Positions 48,328 to 59,826 of a DNA stretch of 64,000 bases are shown here, one piece after another. A model generated the notes under the pieces. That model was given only the letters and a program-made list of their open reading frames with translations, had not been told where the DNA came from and did not search any database. Both the position numbers and the translations under genes were made by a program. Within the stretch, counting starts at the first letter, position 1, and every line of letters starts with the position of its first letter. Origin of the DNA: Cyathus striatus (taxonomy: Eukaryota; Basidiomycota; Agaricomycetes; Agaricales; Nidulariaceae); NCBI GenBank assembly GCA_025738555.1, contig JAOVFP010000016.1:1488001-1552000 (forward strand), written 5' to 3'.

Positions 48328-49099
48328 TCAAATTATCACGACTCCATTCGCCAACCCTGCTTCGGAGAGTTTCTCAGGTAGAGATTTGTAGCCGTCGAAA
48401 CCTAGCCCCCTGGATGAAGCAAATTGTAACACTAGCGATCTGTGTTTTTCCGTAACAGGTTCAGCAGCACAAGTCCCGAACTCCACAAATTGTGCCCATC
48501 CACCTGGTTGTAGAACCTTGTGAATTTGTGATAGGGCAACTGGAATATCGGATGCGGGGATTGACGATGAGAGGACGAGTCTTCAACAGTCACGAGCGCT
48601 AATTTAGATATCCACTCGTTGGGGAGGGAGAGTATGGACTGGATATGGAAATGGATGTTGGGAGCGTAGGTGGATGGAGGTGGAAAGTTACGTGATTCGA
48701 TGTCCATTCCGTGGAGGGATATGTTAGATATTGAGGTGGTTGAGAAGTCTAGCAACCAGATACCTGTAAGTCGATTTAGTACTTGGAGAAAGAGTTGTTG
48801 TGTAATGGTCACTGGTGCTCACTGGTGCCAGCACCAACATCTAATACTTGATCTCCAGGCTTGAAAGATACAGGGGGGAAAACAAGTTTGTTATCACACA
48901 CTTCTTTGAGCACATAGTGCGGCGTATAAGTCTGCATATGACACGATGATAGGTCATTACACCTTAAAATCCAAATGATACCTTCCTTAACCTCTCTTTT
49001 TCCAGCTGATCTGCCGGAAGAACATACTTCGCCCCGGGGAAAGAGGTAAACACTCTACTCTTGCTCTGTAAGTTTCCCTGGATACTTAGTGTTACTCAT
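48328..49099 (-). pseudogene. SAM-dependent methyltransferase, frameshifted
   Basis: The minus strand reads VFTSFPGAKYVLPADQLEKE, then VSFKPGDQVLDVGAGTS (SAM-binding motif I), IWLLDFSTTSISNISLHGMD and NEWISKLALV, matching fungal class I methyltransferases related to UmaA/trichothecene-type enzymes. After LALV the frame breaks: the continuation ALSQIHKVLQPGGWAQFVEF is in another frame, implying a lost base near 48580. The C-terminus stops early (about 48328), short of the usual family end, and the first exon could not be joined cleanly to the ATG at 49099. The gene is probably inactive. A sequencing error could explain the single shift but not the truncated end. Confidence 0.65.
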
Positions 49100-49336
49100 G
49101 CTGGTAAGTAAGAAAAACACAACTTTCAAAAGAGAATTGCATTCGTACTTAGATGCCAGAAGCACCGCCATGGACAGATATTGACAGAACTTAAATTCTC
49201 ATCGAATCCTTGGCATTGTTCGATAGTTGCCGTGATAGCGACATTATATACAAGTACTTACCGAGTTTGAGCGAAAATAATGTTATGTAAATACCATTAA
49301 GTTAACAGTGACTTGATGTGACTTAACAAAGAATAC

Positions 49337-49495
49337 TCACCGCGGGAAAGTGCTTCTAAAAGCGCAAAGATACAAAGAAGATACAAAGAAAATATTTTAA
49401 AATCGACAATATTGAGAAGATACGTTGAAGAGATTTTGATTTCATCATATCTTCTCAATATCATCAAATGAAATAGAAGCAAGTTCCCGCGGTGA
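49337..49495. repeat. Small inverted-repeat element (159 bp), MITE-like
   Basis: Arms tcaccgcgggaaagtgcttct (49337-49357) and the complement of 49475-49495 match at 19 of 21 positions. The interior is AT-rich with a second imperfect palindrome (gatattgagaagat). No clear target duplication was found, so a MITE is likely but not proven. Confidence 0.55.
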
Positions 49496-50040
49496 CTTAC
49501 AAATTTACAATTTCAATTGAAATATTGACACGTGATATCAATACATAGACTTGTACGTAAAGCGGGGCAAAAAACAAGTGAAAAATTCGGTCAAATAATT
49601 AACTACAGTCAACTTCAAATTGCTCTCAAGCTACAGTATCATTTCGTGGGTCGTAAAACGGCGACAAGACTTTTGTGCGTTTTTAAATGCTATAATCCAT
49701 CGCACATAACCAACTCTATCGATCTCTATAATGTTATTCGAGCATCGATCACCATTAAATGGCACCGTAACGATGTTCCTATCATGTTGATTGAAGTTTA
49801 CGAACGCGTCGCCTGTTGGCTTATGGCCTCTGTATTCATTTCCTTCCATCGATTCCTCTAGCCTCTATATCATCATACGTACTTTCTGAGGGCATTTCGT
49901 CATGACTTATCTACGGGTCGATTCGGAACTCCCATTCTTTCTCCCCCCCACCACAAGCATCGGGAAAAAAAGAGGGATCTTGTATCAATTATTGTCCCTT
50001 ATCCCGACCTTTTCAATTTTTAGTTCTTCTGGAGCTCAAA
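49496..50040. other. Intergenic and leader of next gene
   Basis: Nothing recognised except a C-rich stretch at about 49945-49955 and a T/C-rich leader before 50041. An open frame at 49532-49861 has no family support. Confidence 0.4.
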
Positions 50041-50865
50041 ATGCCGGTACCAGAGAGCGTTACCAAACCACTCAAATGGTTGGCCGGCGCTGCAGTTGGT
50101 ATGGTGCAGATGTTTCTCGGCCTGTTCTTCTGGCTATTCCAAGTCGTGCTCGAGATTCCGTTAGGAATAATACGGTGGCTACAAGGGCATTTTCCTGGTC
50201 CCAACGAAGTTTGGAACATGTATTGCCGCAGAGATGTTCAAGACGTGGAACCTGAAGGCGTACATGCAGGAGTGGGACCTAGAACAACTGCTGCTCCGAT
50301 TGCGGCCCCATCAGGTGCGTTGAATAACTTTCTTTCTTCACAATCTGTATTAATCTATCTATAGGTATACCTCAACAGCCGGTTACTGCCGCCATTTATG
50401 CCCCTTCCGAAGCGATCGCTGAACAGATGGTTCCGGTCGCAGTTGGAACTCAGCCTACGGCCCACAAGGATATGTACCCCACTAGGGCTCCTGTTCCTGG
50501 TACTGTCCCCGCTCCAGGTGTAGAACCGCTCAAACCTACGCCTACACCTGATATTGTTCCAGACCGAGGCACCAAACCAATTATTCAACGTATGCCTGAA
50601 CCTTCCGTTGGCGCTTTAGTGGAGGAACGCGCCACTGTTGTGATGGAGACAGACGTACCGGATCGTACGTATCAGGTCTCGGGTTACAAAAATACCGTCG
50701 TCGATGAATCTTTGCTTCCACCTCCTATCAAGACTGCACCTACTAAGATTGCTCATGCTAGTAAGCATCTTACAATACTTATAGCGCCATTTCCGCTAAT
50801 TTTAATAAACATTATCAGTGGAAGAAGAGTATCCAGTAGCTGTAGAGAGCGAACGACCATATTGA
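50041..50865 (+). CDS. Unknown membrane-anchored proline-rich protein
   Basis: I do not recognise this gene. Three exons join in frame: from 50041, an intron starting near 50314, and a last short exon ending EEEYPVAVESERPY with stop 50863-50865. Residues about 12-45 (LAGAAVGMVQMFLGLFFWLF onward) are strongly hydrophobic, enough for one or two membrane segments, preceded by a short basic N-terminus. The rest is a low-complexity tail rich in Pro, Ala, Thr and Val with repeated PTP/APxP motifs, probably disordered. This layout suggests a membrane-anchored protein with an exposed flexible tail; which side of the membrane is unknown. It is transcribed towards the DUF7330 gene at 50960-51747. Confidence 0.65.
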
Positions 50866-50959
50866 GTACGATACTGTTATCTTGTTCGCTCATAAATAAG
50901 TAGCTTGGCTGTATAGGAAGTAAAGTACATTATAAATCCACATGTACTAATAGTAACTG

Positions 50960-51747
50960 CTACCCATTTATGTTTCCTATAATCAATCTGTACTCTTCCC
51001 AGCGGTCGATGGTCTCCTCAACATATTGGATCATGACAGTACGTGCCCTTACTGTCAAATTATCGCAGTTCCATCGGTTATCAGTTGAGTTAACATCACC
51101 TATCTGGACCTCCAGATTACCTTCGTCAGCCTTTTGACCTTTAACTTGTTCAAAAACATCTCCAGAGTAATAAATATAATTGCAGGAGGCAGAAATACAC
51201 CCTTTAAATGAACGAGGGATGTAAACACGTGCTTCCCCACGGTCTGAGAGAACGAGACAATCAAGGAATGGCCTGATAGATGTAGAGGTTGTCGGATCAT
51301 CAGAATCCCACTAAGTAATAAATGTCAACTACAAAATGGTATATGGAAGAGGATGATATATACCAGCTTAATATTAATATTTCCTTCGTTAGTCATAGCC
51401 TTCAACTTTGCAACTTTATCAAATTGCAAAAGGCCAGTTTGATTGAGAACTTTGATATCCAATTCAATGTTTCCTTTTGAAGTTGTTACGTAGACATGGT
51501 CGCGCAGTCCATTAAAGTTGTAATGAGTGAATTTTGAGGTATCCAATCGTAACGTCTGGCGGATGGTTTCGCGTCCACTTGTCAGACCGAAACAGCTACT
51601 CTTGTCAATGCATGTCTCCTTGCTATTCCACGCTTCTACAGGCTGAGTAACGACTCGATTCGCAGCCTGTACAAACTGAGGAATGACTCGATTTTTCTTT
51701 GGTACTCGTTTCCAAGTCTTTGGTCCTTCATATGAGCTTTTCTGCAT
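50960..51747 (-). CDS. DUF7330-like protein 2 (diverged)
   Basis: Two exons (51364-51747 and 50960-51310) join in frame to about 244 residues starting MQKSSYEGPKTWKRVPKKN. The region DHVYVTTSKGNIELDI, LKAMTNEGNINIKL, GEARVYIPRSFKGCI and ADEGNLEVQIGD carries the repeated strand pattern and the IPRSFKG motif of DUF7330. It lacks the proline-rich PPPYxxL segment near the N-terminus and the TNYVSISRTHS block seen in the other members, so it is a diverged member. It has no signal peptide. Function unknown. It converges on the gene ending at 50865, with only 94 bp between stop codons. Confidence 0.7.
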
Positions 51748-54403
51748 ATTATTTGTTGAGAAATAGGTAAGATATAAAAAGGGAGTGTGATACATGAGCC
51801 AGGAACTTAGTAAACCCAGAGAAAATCGACATTTAATGAAGATATGGGTTTGGTGAGGATTCGCGAGGGTCGTTGAGGGTAGGTGATGGTAGTTGATGAT
51901 AATTGAGGGTTGAATATGATGAGGGTTGAGGAACCTAATTCATTTACCTATGAATGCAGACGTTTTTGAATTGGATCGAGACTAGGAATTCTGAGATCGT
52001 ACACAATTCTCAATTATAGCATAGACTAGACTTTTGTATTATTTACAACTTGTGACTTCACGCAGGTATCCCATGTTCTCACAAGCATCTCTGACATGGA
52101 ACGAGTCATTTTCGGGAATAAATCCACTGGTCAAGTACTATTTGTTGGCCCGTAGTAGTAACAATACTGGGTCTTTACTGTACTTACAATGTGCGAATTA
52201 AGGTATTTGAAAGGTCAAGAGTCATCAATACAATATTACAAATAATATTTTGTCGCGTTGTTATCGTGAGCGTATTCCCAGAAATAAAACTTTTGTTGAT
52301 TAGTGAGTCATTCTTGCCATCTAATATTTTTGAGGATTTGAGTATAAGAAAAAGTACGAGAATGGGTGGTATTTTATGTCACATTACGATTACATTGTGC
52401 GGCACGATCATTGGACACTTCCAAGGAAACAGGTATTTAGAATATGTCGAACGAAGAACTGTATATAGAACCTGGAACAATTTGGGTTTGACGAGTTTTT
52501 ATTAGAATAGGGTCGGGATAAGAAATATAAATAGATGTGTTGCGTATAGCGAGGCTCGAGTGGCAACATTGGGTTTGAAGGAATGTATGAAATAGAAGAG
52601 ATGAGAGAGGTGCTGCGCCGCAGACTCTCCACGTTATAGGGACTACCGTAATTCAATACGTTACCGATCTGCCGAGGCTAATTTTGTTAGAACTTGAGTA
52701 ACCCCAGAAGTTCAATGATGACATGCTGGCATACTGGAACATATCGGATTGGACATCTCATATCTTGATCCCGAATTAAATAAGCAGGCAGTAAGTAGTA
52801 GCTAGAAAAATAGAAGAACTTTGGTTGAGTCGAAGAGAACATATACTGCGCCGCAGATATTGACATCATGCCATGCATTGACCTAAGCCAGTCTGCAAAA
52901 GTTGAATTCTAGCTACTCTATAAAGTCACCTCCGCTCCTCGAAGCCACATACCGTAGCTCGAGGGAGTTAACCAAACATGCTGCGGCGCAGCCTTGTTGA
53001 CAAATCGAAGCGGATATGCCAGACGGAGATGCCATACGGCGTACGGGTATGCCTGGAAACGATAGGCTTCGGGATGCCGTGTTGTTGAGTTGAAACAGTA
53101 TCGAATACGTACTCGCAAGAAAAAATTTCGTGTACGCGTATGGGGTGCTGCGCCGGCCAGGTCGTGACGAGCTCGAAATCTATCCATACGCGTTCTGGAA
53201 AAAGTTTGTATCAAATGTGATACCATTGCAATTCGTCACGTTAGCAGAATTAACAACGTACTATCAGGTTTAAACTGGCCGCTGGCGCAGCTCCAGGAAA
53301 GAAATCGCATTCACTGTGCCCGGAAGGTGATTTTGTTTTCGTGAACGCATAAGAGAAGGTCAAGGGAAGGTGAAAGAATACTGCGCCGGCACTCCCATTC
53401 AAGCAATATGGTTGACACGTAAAGGTACCCAAAGAACTCGTCAAGTCCACTTTCAGGAGAAAGACCATATCCAGTTCTCCACAATGACAATGCCTAGAAG
53501 CCCTCTTCAATTTAATGAAAGCGTAATAAGGTACGTACACTGCGCGTGCCACCGTGAATCGAGAAATGAGGTGTTTAACTGGTAAACTGGAAACGTGTCG
53601 AGCTGAAATTAGTATCATGCATACCTAAAAGATAATCCGGGGCCTTAATGAATACTGCGCTGCGCTGCTAGTGGTCTCCTATCAGAGAACACCTGATATC
53701 CAGTTCTCCACGTTAGGTGCCTAGAAGCAGCTTAAGGGTGCCACCAGCCACCGTCGAGACTCGACCGGATTCAGATCTTAGAGTCTGGACATAGGTAAAT
53801 TGACAACATGAGCCACTGCCAGAGTTCTCGGTCAAGTAAACATACTTTCATGAACGCATACTACGTTAAATCCAAGTTCTAGTCACAGGGAAACGTTGAA
53901 CCAGCTGATGCCTTACGCAGATACCCTTACAAGTCAATGTAAGTTTCATGAAGAATACTAGTACATCATACTGCGCTGGAGCATCGACTCTGAGCTCGTT
54001 CATCCTGTAGGCTGGAGGCTAATACCAAGGAGTTAGTAAACGAAAGTATAACGCACATAGGATTTTCATGAACGCACTAGCAAGTACAATAGCATACGCA
54101 GAGGTTTCCGTTACTCTGCAATGTAAACGCAAATACTGCCTGCTTCTTCTGCCAGGTTAAGACTAGAAGGAATGGCCCCGAAGAGACACTCAGAGTAAGG
54201 TCGTAGAGCCCTGCCATACCAACTATCGCAAGCCAGAGCCGAGTGCATTAAATATACGAAAAAATACACGATGTACACACGATTGCATCAGAAAAAAGAA
54301 AAGGAAAAGCATGTACAAGGAACGAATGAGATCTATGCCATGAATATGAGTATGAATGAGATGAACCATGAACCAATGATTTTTTTACGAGAACTGAAAA
54401 CAA
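51748..54403. other. Intergenic; decayed tandem repeats
   Basis: From about 52590 to 54250 the same short blocks recur at irregular intervals of about 130-320 bp: ctgcgccgcag and variants (52613, 52846, 52981, 53152, 53381), catgaacgcata (near 53341, 53849, 54068) and atccagttctccac (53469 and 53698). They look like a heavily decayed tandem array. A 104-codon frame at 52191-52505 has no support. Confidence 0.5.
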
Positions 54404-55575
54404 CTAGAATGACAACCACCTCAACCACCCCCTCCTTCCCCTCCCTTCCTCCCTCTCCCGTTCTCTTTCTCGTGAAGCATGGAGAAATTCATCGATGTAT
54501 TGTATGAATACACCGCCGTTTCGAGATTCTGCTTCTAGCATGTCTGTATCTTCTTCTTCTTCTTCGTCCTCAGGGGAAGGATGGAATTTAACAAGCCGTC
54601 GTTCAGAGCTCCCCTGCCCACGCACACCGCCACCATACTCCGTTCGGTCGTCCCCAGACTCGTTCCAGCCCAAATACCCCCTCACACACCCCCTCTCCTC
54701 GCTCCCCACCATCATTTTCTCTCTGACACCCTCTGAAAATCGGACACGGCCATTATGCGTGGTGAGCCTTACTGGTCCTTTGAAGGAGCGCGGGAGGGAG
54801 AGTGTGATTTGTCCGTTTTGGGTGTGGGCTGTTAGGGTTGTTGGGGGTCTGTATTGGGTTTCGTGCTGTGTTTGGTTTTTTGGTAAGTGTTGGTTGGAGG
54901 AGAGGAAGAAGGGAGGGGAGGGAGGGGAGGGAGGGGGGGGAGGGGAAAGGGAGGAAGGGAAGAAGAAGAAAGAAAGACGTACAAAAACAACTTCAATAGC
55001 ACCATTCACACTCCTCACACCCAACCTTGCCCCTTTACCCCCCTTCCTTCTCCCTCCCCCTCTTCCCTCACGACCAACAACACGAACATCCAAATAAACA
55101 CTCCCATTCACACTCTTCACATCCAGATTCTTCCTCTCTTCTCCCGGAGGAAGAGGTGGGAGAAAAGAGGGAGGAAGGGAGAGATACGGGTCGATAACGT
55201 AGAGATCGCGGATGGCTCCGTTTACGCGTGTTATATTTATGTTGTTTGTTGCTCTTGGGAGGGGGGTTGGTGGTCTTTGTGGGAGGGTGGGGAGGGGTGG
55301 ATCTGAGGGGGGTGTAGGGGGACGTGGAGAGGATGGGGATGGGGATGGGGGGTGAGGTGGAGGTGGAGGGGGTGGGGGAGGGTCGTTGAGGGGTGTATAT
55401 CGCGGTGGTGGGTCGTCCTATCTGTTTGTTTAGTGGATGTATGAGAGAGAGAAAGGGGACGTACAGAGCTAGGAGACGAAGGTCCGTGCCCGTGCCCGTG
55501 TCCATGCGGGTGGTGGTGCTCAGTGGACAAGGACACACTTTGTCGTTTTTCAGATTCGTCTGTTGTTATGATCAT
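54404..55575 (-). CDS. DUF7330 domain protein 3
   Basis: Minus-strand exons join in frame: MIITTDESEKRQSV with a GHGHGHG run; a proline-rich stretch after DDPPPRYTPLNDPP; then INITRVNGAIRDLYVIDPYL, LPPSFLPPLPP, LDVKSVNGSVYLDVRV, LGVRSVNGAIEV, AHTQNGQITLSLPRSFKGPV, TTHNGRVRFS, RGYLGWNESG and LEAESRNGGVFIQYI, stop at 54404. This is the most canonical DUF7330 member here: the INGSV-type repeats and LPRSFKGPI motif are complete. Low-complexity inserts (Pro runs, an acidic EDEEEEED run, an Arg/Glu run near the end) are longer than in the other copies. The intron inside the domain carries very G-rich plus-strand sequence. Function unknown; no signal peptide. Confidence 0.82.
54894..54960 (+). repeat. 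G-rich simple repeat in a DUF7330 intron
   Basis: Runs of (g)3-9 separated by one or two a's (ggagggaggggagggagggg-type) over about 65 bp on the plus strand, i.e. a polypyrimidine tract in the transcribed gene. Four or more closely spaced G-runs could form a G-quadruplex in DNA. Related G-rich DNA covers 55255-55390. Confidence 0.6.
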
Positions 55576-58213
55576 CGTGGGGTATGGGTCTTGGGAGGGT
55601 GAGCAGGTGCACGTATCGATTCTCCTGCAGCTATAAGTAAACGCACAACAAGGTGTGGCGTTCTACTTATGTATATCAGCTATCAGCGTCAAAGGACAAC
55701 ACCACAAACCTTCGCGTGCCATCACAAATCACAATTGCGCAGTTCGGGGGACTGCGGATGCAGCTGATCTAGGGGTAACAATATTCCTGTCTTGTAATCC
55801 CCGTCATGCACACTGGGTCATGCCAGCCTGGACGCATGTGTGTGTTCCTCTGCAGACTGCCGGTGTCTAAGTAAGTAGTCAATCGACATGTGCATGTAGC
55901 TGTCAATGTGCCAGAGAGGGGGGTTGAGGGCGGGTACTGCACGGACCGGGCATGGTGGGAGTGTTGGAATGATTATGTAAGTTGGTATCTTCCGAGGCAA
56001 ATCCGAGTTTAAGGTTTATTCTTATCTTTTTAACAAGGTGGGTTTGATTCTAATTGTTGAAGGGTGTAAATTTCTTATCGATGTATGGATCACATCGTAT
56101 CACGCCACTTCTAGCTTCATTTTCTTTTGAACGTCTTCAACTTTGGGAATCGTCAAGCTTCTCTATTTTTATGGATACTATATAAAAAACTTCCGGGCTC
56201 CAAATCCAAATCTGGAACAGACCTGTTACTCATCCGGATCAAACAACGTCCTAACCAAGCAAGAACACAACTAATCAATGCTGACCCTATGTACTTCAGA
56301 AATTTCGAAATAGTCTGCGGCGCAGCAAGGTTTTACCACACACACCCCCAGACACGGAATGTTGCTTCGTTGGAGTTAGGTACCGTCGGCATCTACATAC
56401 GTAGATAATTTTTGGAGTTGGATCGTTGCCGTATGTAGTACGTACTACTTTCTGATTTGTATAATCCCGAAAGTAAAGTTGAGCATTTATGCATATGGTT
56501 GGAGTGAATGTATATTGTATAACTAGGATACGTGCTGCGCAAGGAACGTTTCTTCGACCAACGCTAGGTATGTATTTATATATATCTGGTCCTAAATAGA
56601 ACTTACTAGCATTTGAAACAGGGGGCGGGAGGTAAATCGCATACATTTATTCTTTCCCGTCAAATAACTTGGTAGTCTCCTCGAGGATAAATGTAAACGA
56701 CGCTTAATACAACCACATATTATGTGGAGACAGTGGCCTCTGCAGGGTAGGTTGCATTTCTAATTATACATCATAACTTCTGTCAAACCCACTTAAGTTC
56801 ACTTCTACGCTAAACCGAATCTATTTGAGGTTCGTCTCCTCTCATATAGTATAGAATATTCACCTGACGAGTTGATTATATATTGATTTATGCATTGTGC
56901 GTCAAGTTTGAATATGAATACTTACAGTACGAACTAGTCAAGCTTAAGCGCTATTCCAGAGTGGCGTTCATACACCCTTCCCTGCATTCCCAAAATGTTC
57001 TGCTCTGGCATTTCATTGTCAATACCCACTAGACAAACATAGATTATATCGCGCAGCAGTCCAAATTATCTCTCTCTCCAACATCTCCAAAGTTATTCAA
57101 TTTTATTCCATTTACGCTTCTTCTATTAAACCTCGGAACAATCCTTTGAACACTATACACTTTACTCAGATACCAAACACTTGAACGGGCCAGGTCTTTC
57201 TAATTATTTCTGCTTCTATTTATTCCTACTCAGCTCGACTCGTTCGCCATATGTCTCATACAACTCGATATCGCGTCAATGGCTTCGTGGGTCTGCGGCG
57301 CAGTAACTTTATTCATGCGTTCGTGTTTTTGTTTATCTCCCTTGAGCCACTGGTGATGTAAGTATCAGAACAATAAATTTAAACGATGTGGACTCGACAG
57401 CATACAACGAAGTCGAGTTTGGCAAGCGCTCAAGCGCTAATCAGTGGTAATCAGAAACCCTTTCCCTAAAGTCCCAAAATGTCCTACTCGTATCATTGTC
57501 AATCCCCACTAGACTATCGTGGAATCTGCGGCGCAGCAGGAGTCTCCCCTTCTCGAAAAACCCTTCTTACTCCTGCCAATAGTGATCAGCCTCAACCTCC
57601 TTCATATGATTTTCTCCGTAGACTGTAACTCTATTCCGGACTACACTGCTGACATCTCTGTCATTACTCAACGTACCGATGTAACATATCAAATAATCAA
57701 ATGCACAAGATCAGAAGTCGGATGATTCAGGTATAAGATAACATGAGGCGTCTGCGGCGCAGCGGTATCAGCATCAGTATCGCCATTTTCTTAGTTATTG
57801 TGTAGAGTTGCGGCACGTTGGCTTGTCACTTGATTATTTGAATGTATTGTGCTGCGCAGTTGCATGAGGCCCATAACGTCGATTAGTACGAATGAGGTAT
57901 TTTTTTGGTCGCTTAGGAAGGGAATGGGAAAATGAGTCATTGGAAGGTTCCGTGAGGGTGTTGGATGTCATATATTTAAATCCGAGTCATAAGTTTTTTG
58001 AATCAACGAATTAAAATACAAGGGGTCTACAGTTGACATAATGGAAGTCTTGGCGGGTAGTATTAAAGACTACAAGGTAATATTAAAGGATGGGGTTGAC
58101 AATATATACATGTGGACCGCCGCACAGGGATCCAGATCCATTGTCCTTCACTAGTACTTGTGTTGATGGTTATATAGTGCACATTTGCAAGCGAGGTGCC
58201 TTCTTCCACGAAA
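55576..58213. other. Intergenic; decayed repeats with CTGCGGCGCAG sites
   Basis: No gene recognised in 2.6 kb. Two diverged ~495 bp units start near 56940 and 57410; shared blocks include cccaaaatgt and cattgtcaat followed by cccactagac. Motif sites are at 56315, 57293, 57526 and 57752. Confidence 0.5.
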
Positions 58214-59463
58214 CTATTGTAGAGCGACCTTGTGATATGAAGATGCAGTAATAGGTGGACCATCTACTCGTGTAGCGATACTTCCAGAAGAATACCTTGC
58301 AAAATGAGAATATGCCCACGACGACGACCGCGCACTGTCTTCTGCAGTTGTATCCGGCTCGACATCGGGTTTTCGAAGTGGCTCATCAACGAGTATTGTA
58401 CTCTCTCCAAACTTCTTAAATTTCTTCAGGTAGGGATTGTCCTCGGAATTAAGCTCCTGCGCTGGTGTGGACTTGATAAAATCTACCTGAAAATTGCTTG
58501 CTAACGCTCTATCCAGGTCTATTCCATGACGATATTCATGGATTATATACACCGGAACTATTCCGGTGCTCAGAATCCACAGCGCATCGACTTCCGACGC
58601 GCCATTTATCCAGACACCTATTCTTGTACTATCGACTGGATGTGGAGATTGAACGTCCAATAGGGATGGCTGTCCTCTTTTGTGCCACTGCGTCATCATA
58701 CAAAGCCATGCTTCCATCTCGCGTAGCCCCCTTTGTATAGCAGTATATCCATTGACACATTCATGCCAATACAAGTACGGATCGTCTGCGTCCAGTGCAG
58801 CGATGACATCTCTTGATGGAAACGACGGGCGGCACTTTAGAACGCGTCGAAGGGCTTTATCTTGAAGAGAAATGGGGCAGGTATAGTTGGTGACGGATTC
58901 AAGAAGGGAAAGTGCTCTTCTTCTCAGTGCGAGAAGGTAGTCAGGGTGTAGTATCCCGAGGCCAGGACGAGAACGAGACGCAATCCAAATTTGGGTAAGA
59001 GGAACCAGCTCGGCGTCGTGTGAGCGCCAGTCTTTCACGTCAAGCGGGGCGCGTTTGCAAAAGTGTATCCAAGGCCTTTCGTTGTTGTAGTGCTGTGGGT
59101 GAAGTGACCAGTCGTGTGGCCCCAGTCGGCCATCTGGAAAAGATGGTTCTTTAATTTCGAATGCGGATGGAAGATGCTTTGTATAGCCCGGATAAAAATC
59201 CATGATTTTGGCGTTGGGAGACCAGACTTGAAACCAATAATCGCTACTGGTGTACAAGACTAGTATTAGTAACTTTGTAGCAATTTGGGCTGATTGCATG
59301 CATACCTCTTTGTCTCAAACTTGATATTCTTTGAGGTAATCGCGCTGCAACTAAAATAGAACGATAAACCGTCAAAGACTGTGGGAAGATGTGAGTACAC
59401 TGTAGAGATGTCTATGTGTGTTGGCTGGAACTGAAATGGCGACGAGGAAATCGACTCGACCAT
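58214..59463 (-). CDS. Conserved fungal protein of unknown function
   Basis: Two exons join in frame to about 396 residues: MVESISSSPFQFQPTH...NIKFETK, then a long exon from SSDYWFQVWSPNAKIMDFYP to the stop at 58214. I do not know its function. The C-terminal half has a block like GVWINGASEVDALWILSTG followed by VPVYIIHEY, a motif type I associate with uncharacterised mushroom proteins that are often encoded near repeats; this association is from memory and weak. The protein is rich in Trp and charged residues, without signal peptide, membrane helix or repeats. The frame is open for 1 kb, so it is very probably a real gene. No obvious functional partner lies beside it. Confidence 0.7.
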
Positions 59464-59826
59464 ATTACGTATATGCAATTAAACAAAAGATGACTCGAAC
59501 GTGTTAACGATGATTCAAGATGAGAAACAAGACGAGGAAGACGAGTTTGATGGTTCTAATATTTGACGTGGGAAGCGATATATAGGATTACGTAGGCTTG
59601 CAATTGTCCAAAAGCCCCGCTTACCACAAAGATGGCATGACAAACACTAGAAAGAGCCAAGTTGACAAAGGCTGAAAGAAGGTATTTTTATGGATTCAAA
59701 CAATACTGCTGGTACGTATGGAGTACGAAACAAATAGGGAAACGACAGTTCTGAATACCCTCTGAGACTTCTGCGTTGAGCGATCAATAGAAAGCTATCA
59801 TAACTGCACACAAACAGCAAGCCAAA
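59464..59826. other. Intergenic, nothing recognised
   Basis: Promoter region of the upstream-facing unknown gene and 3' flank of the carboxylesterase; no motif stands out. Confidence 0.4.

Noticed and set aside
49532..49861. 109-codon plus-strand open frame as a gene
   Set aside because: No family motif, no splice pattern and unremarkable composition; similar lengths occur by chance in this AT-rich DNA.
54495..55306. Long plus-strand open frames (up to 200 codons) rich in Ser, Pro, Glu and Gly
   Set aside because: They are antisense to the spliced DUF7330 gene and owe their length to low-complexity sequence.
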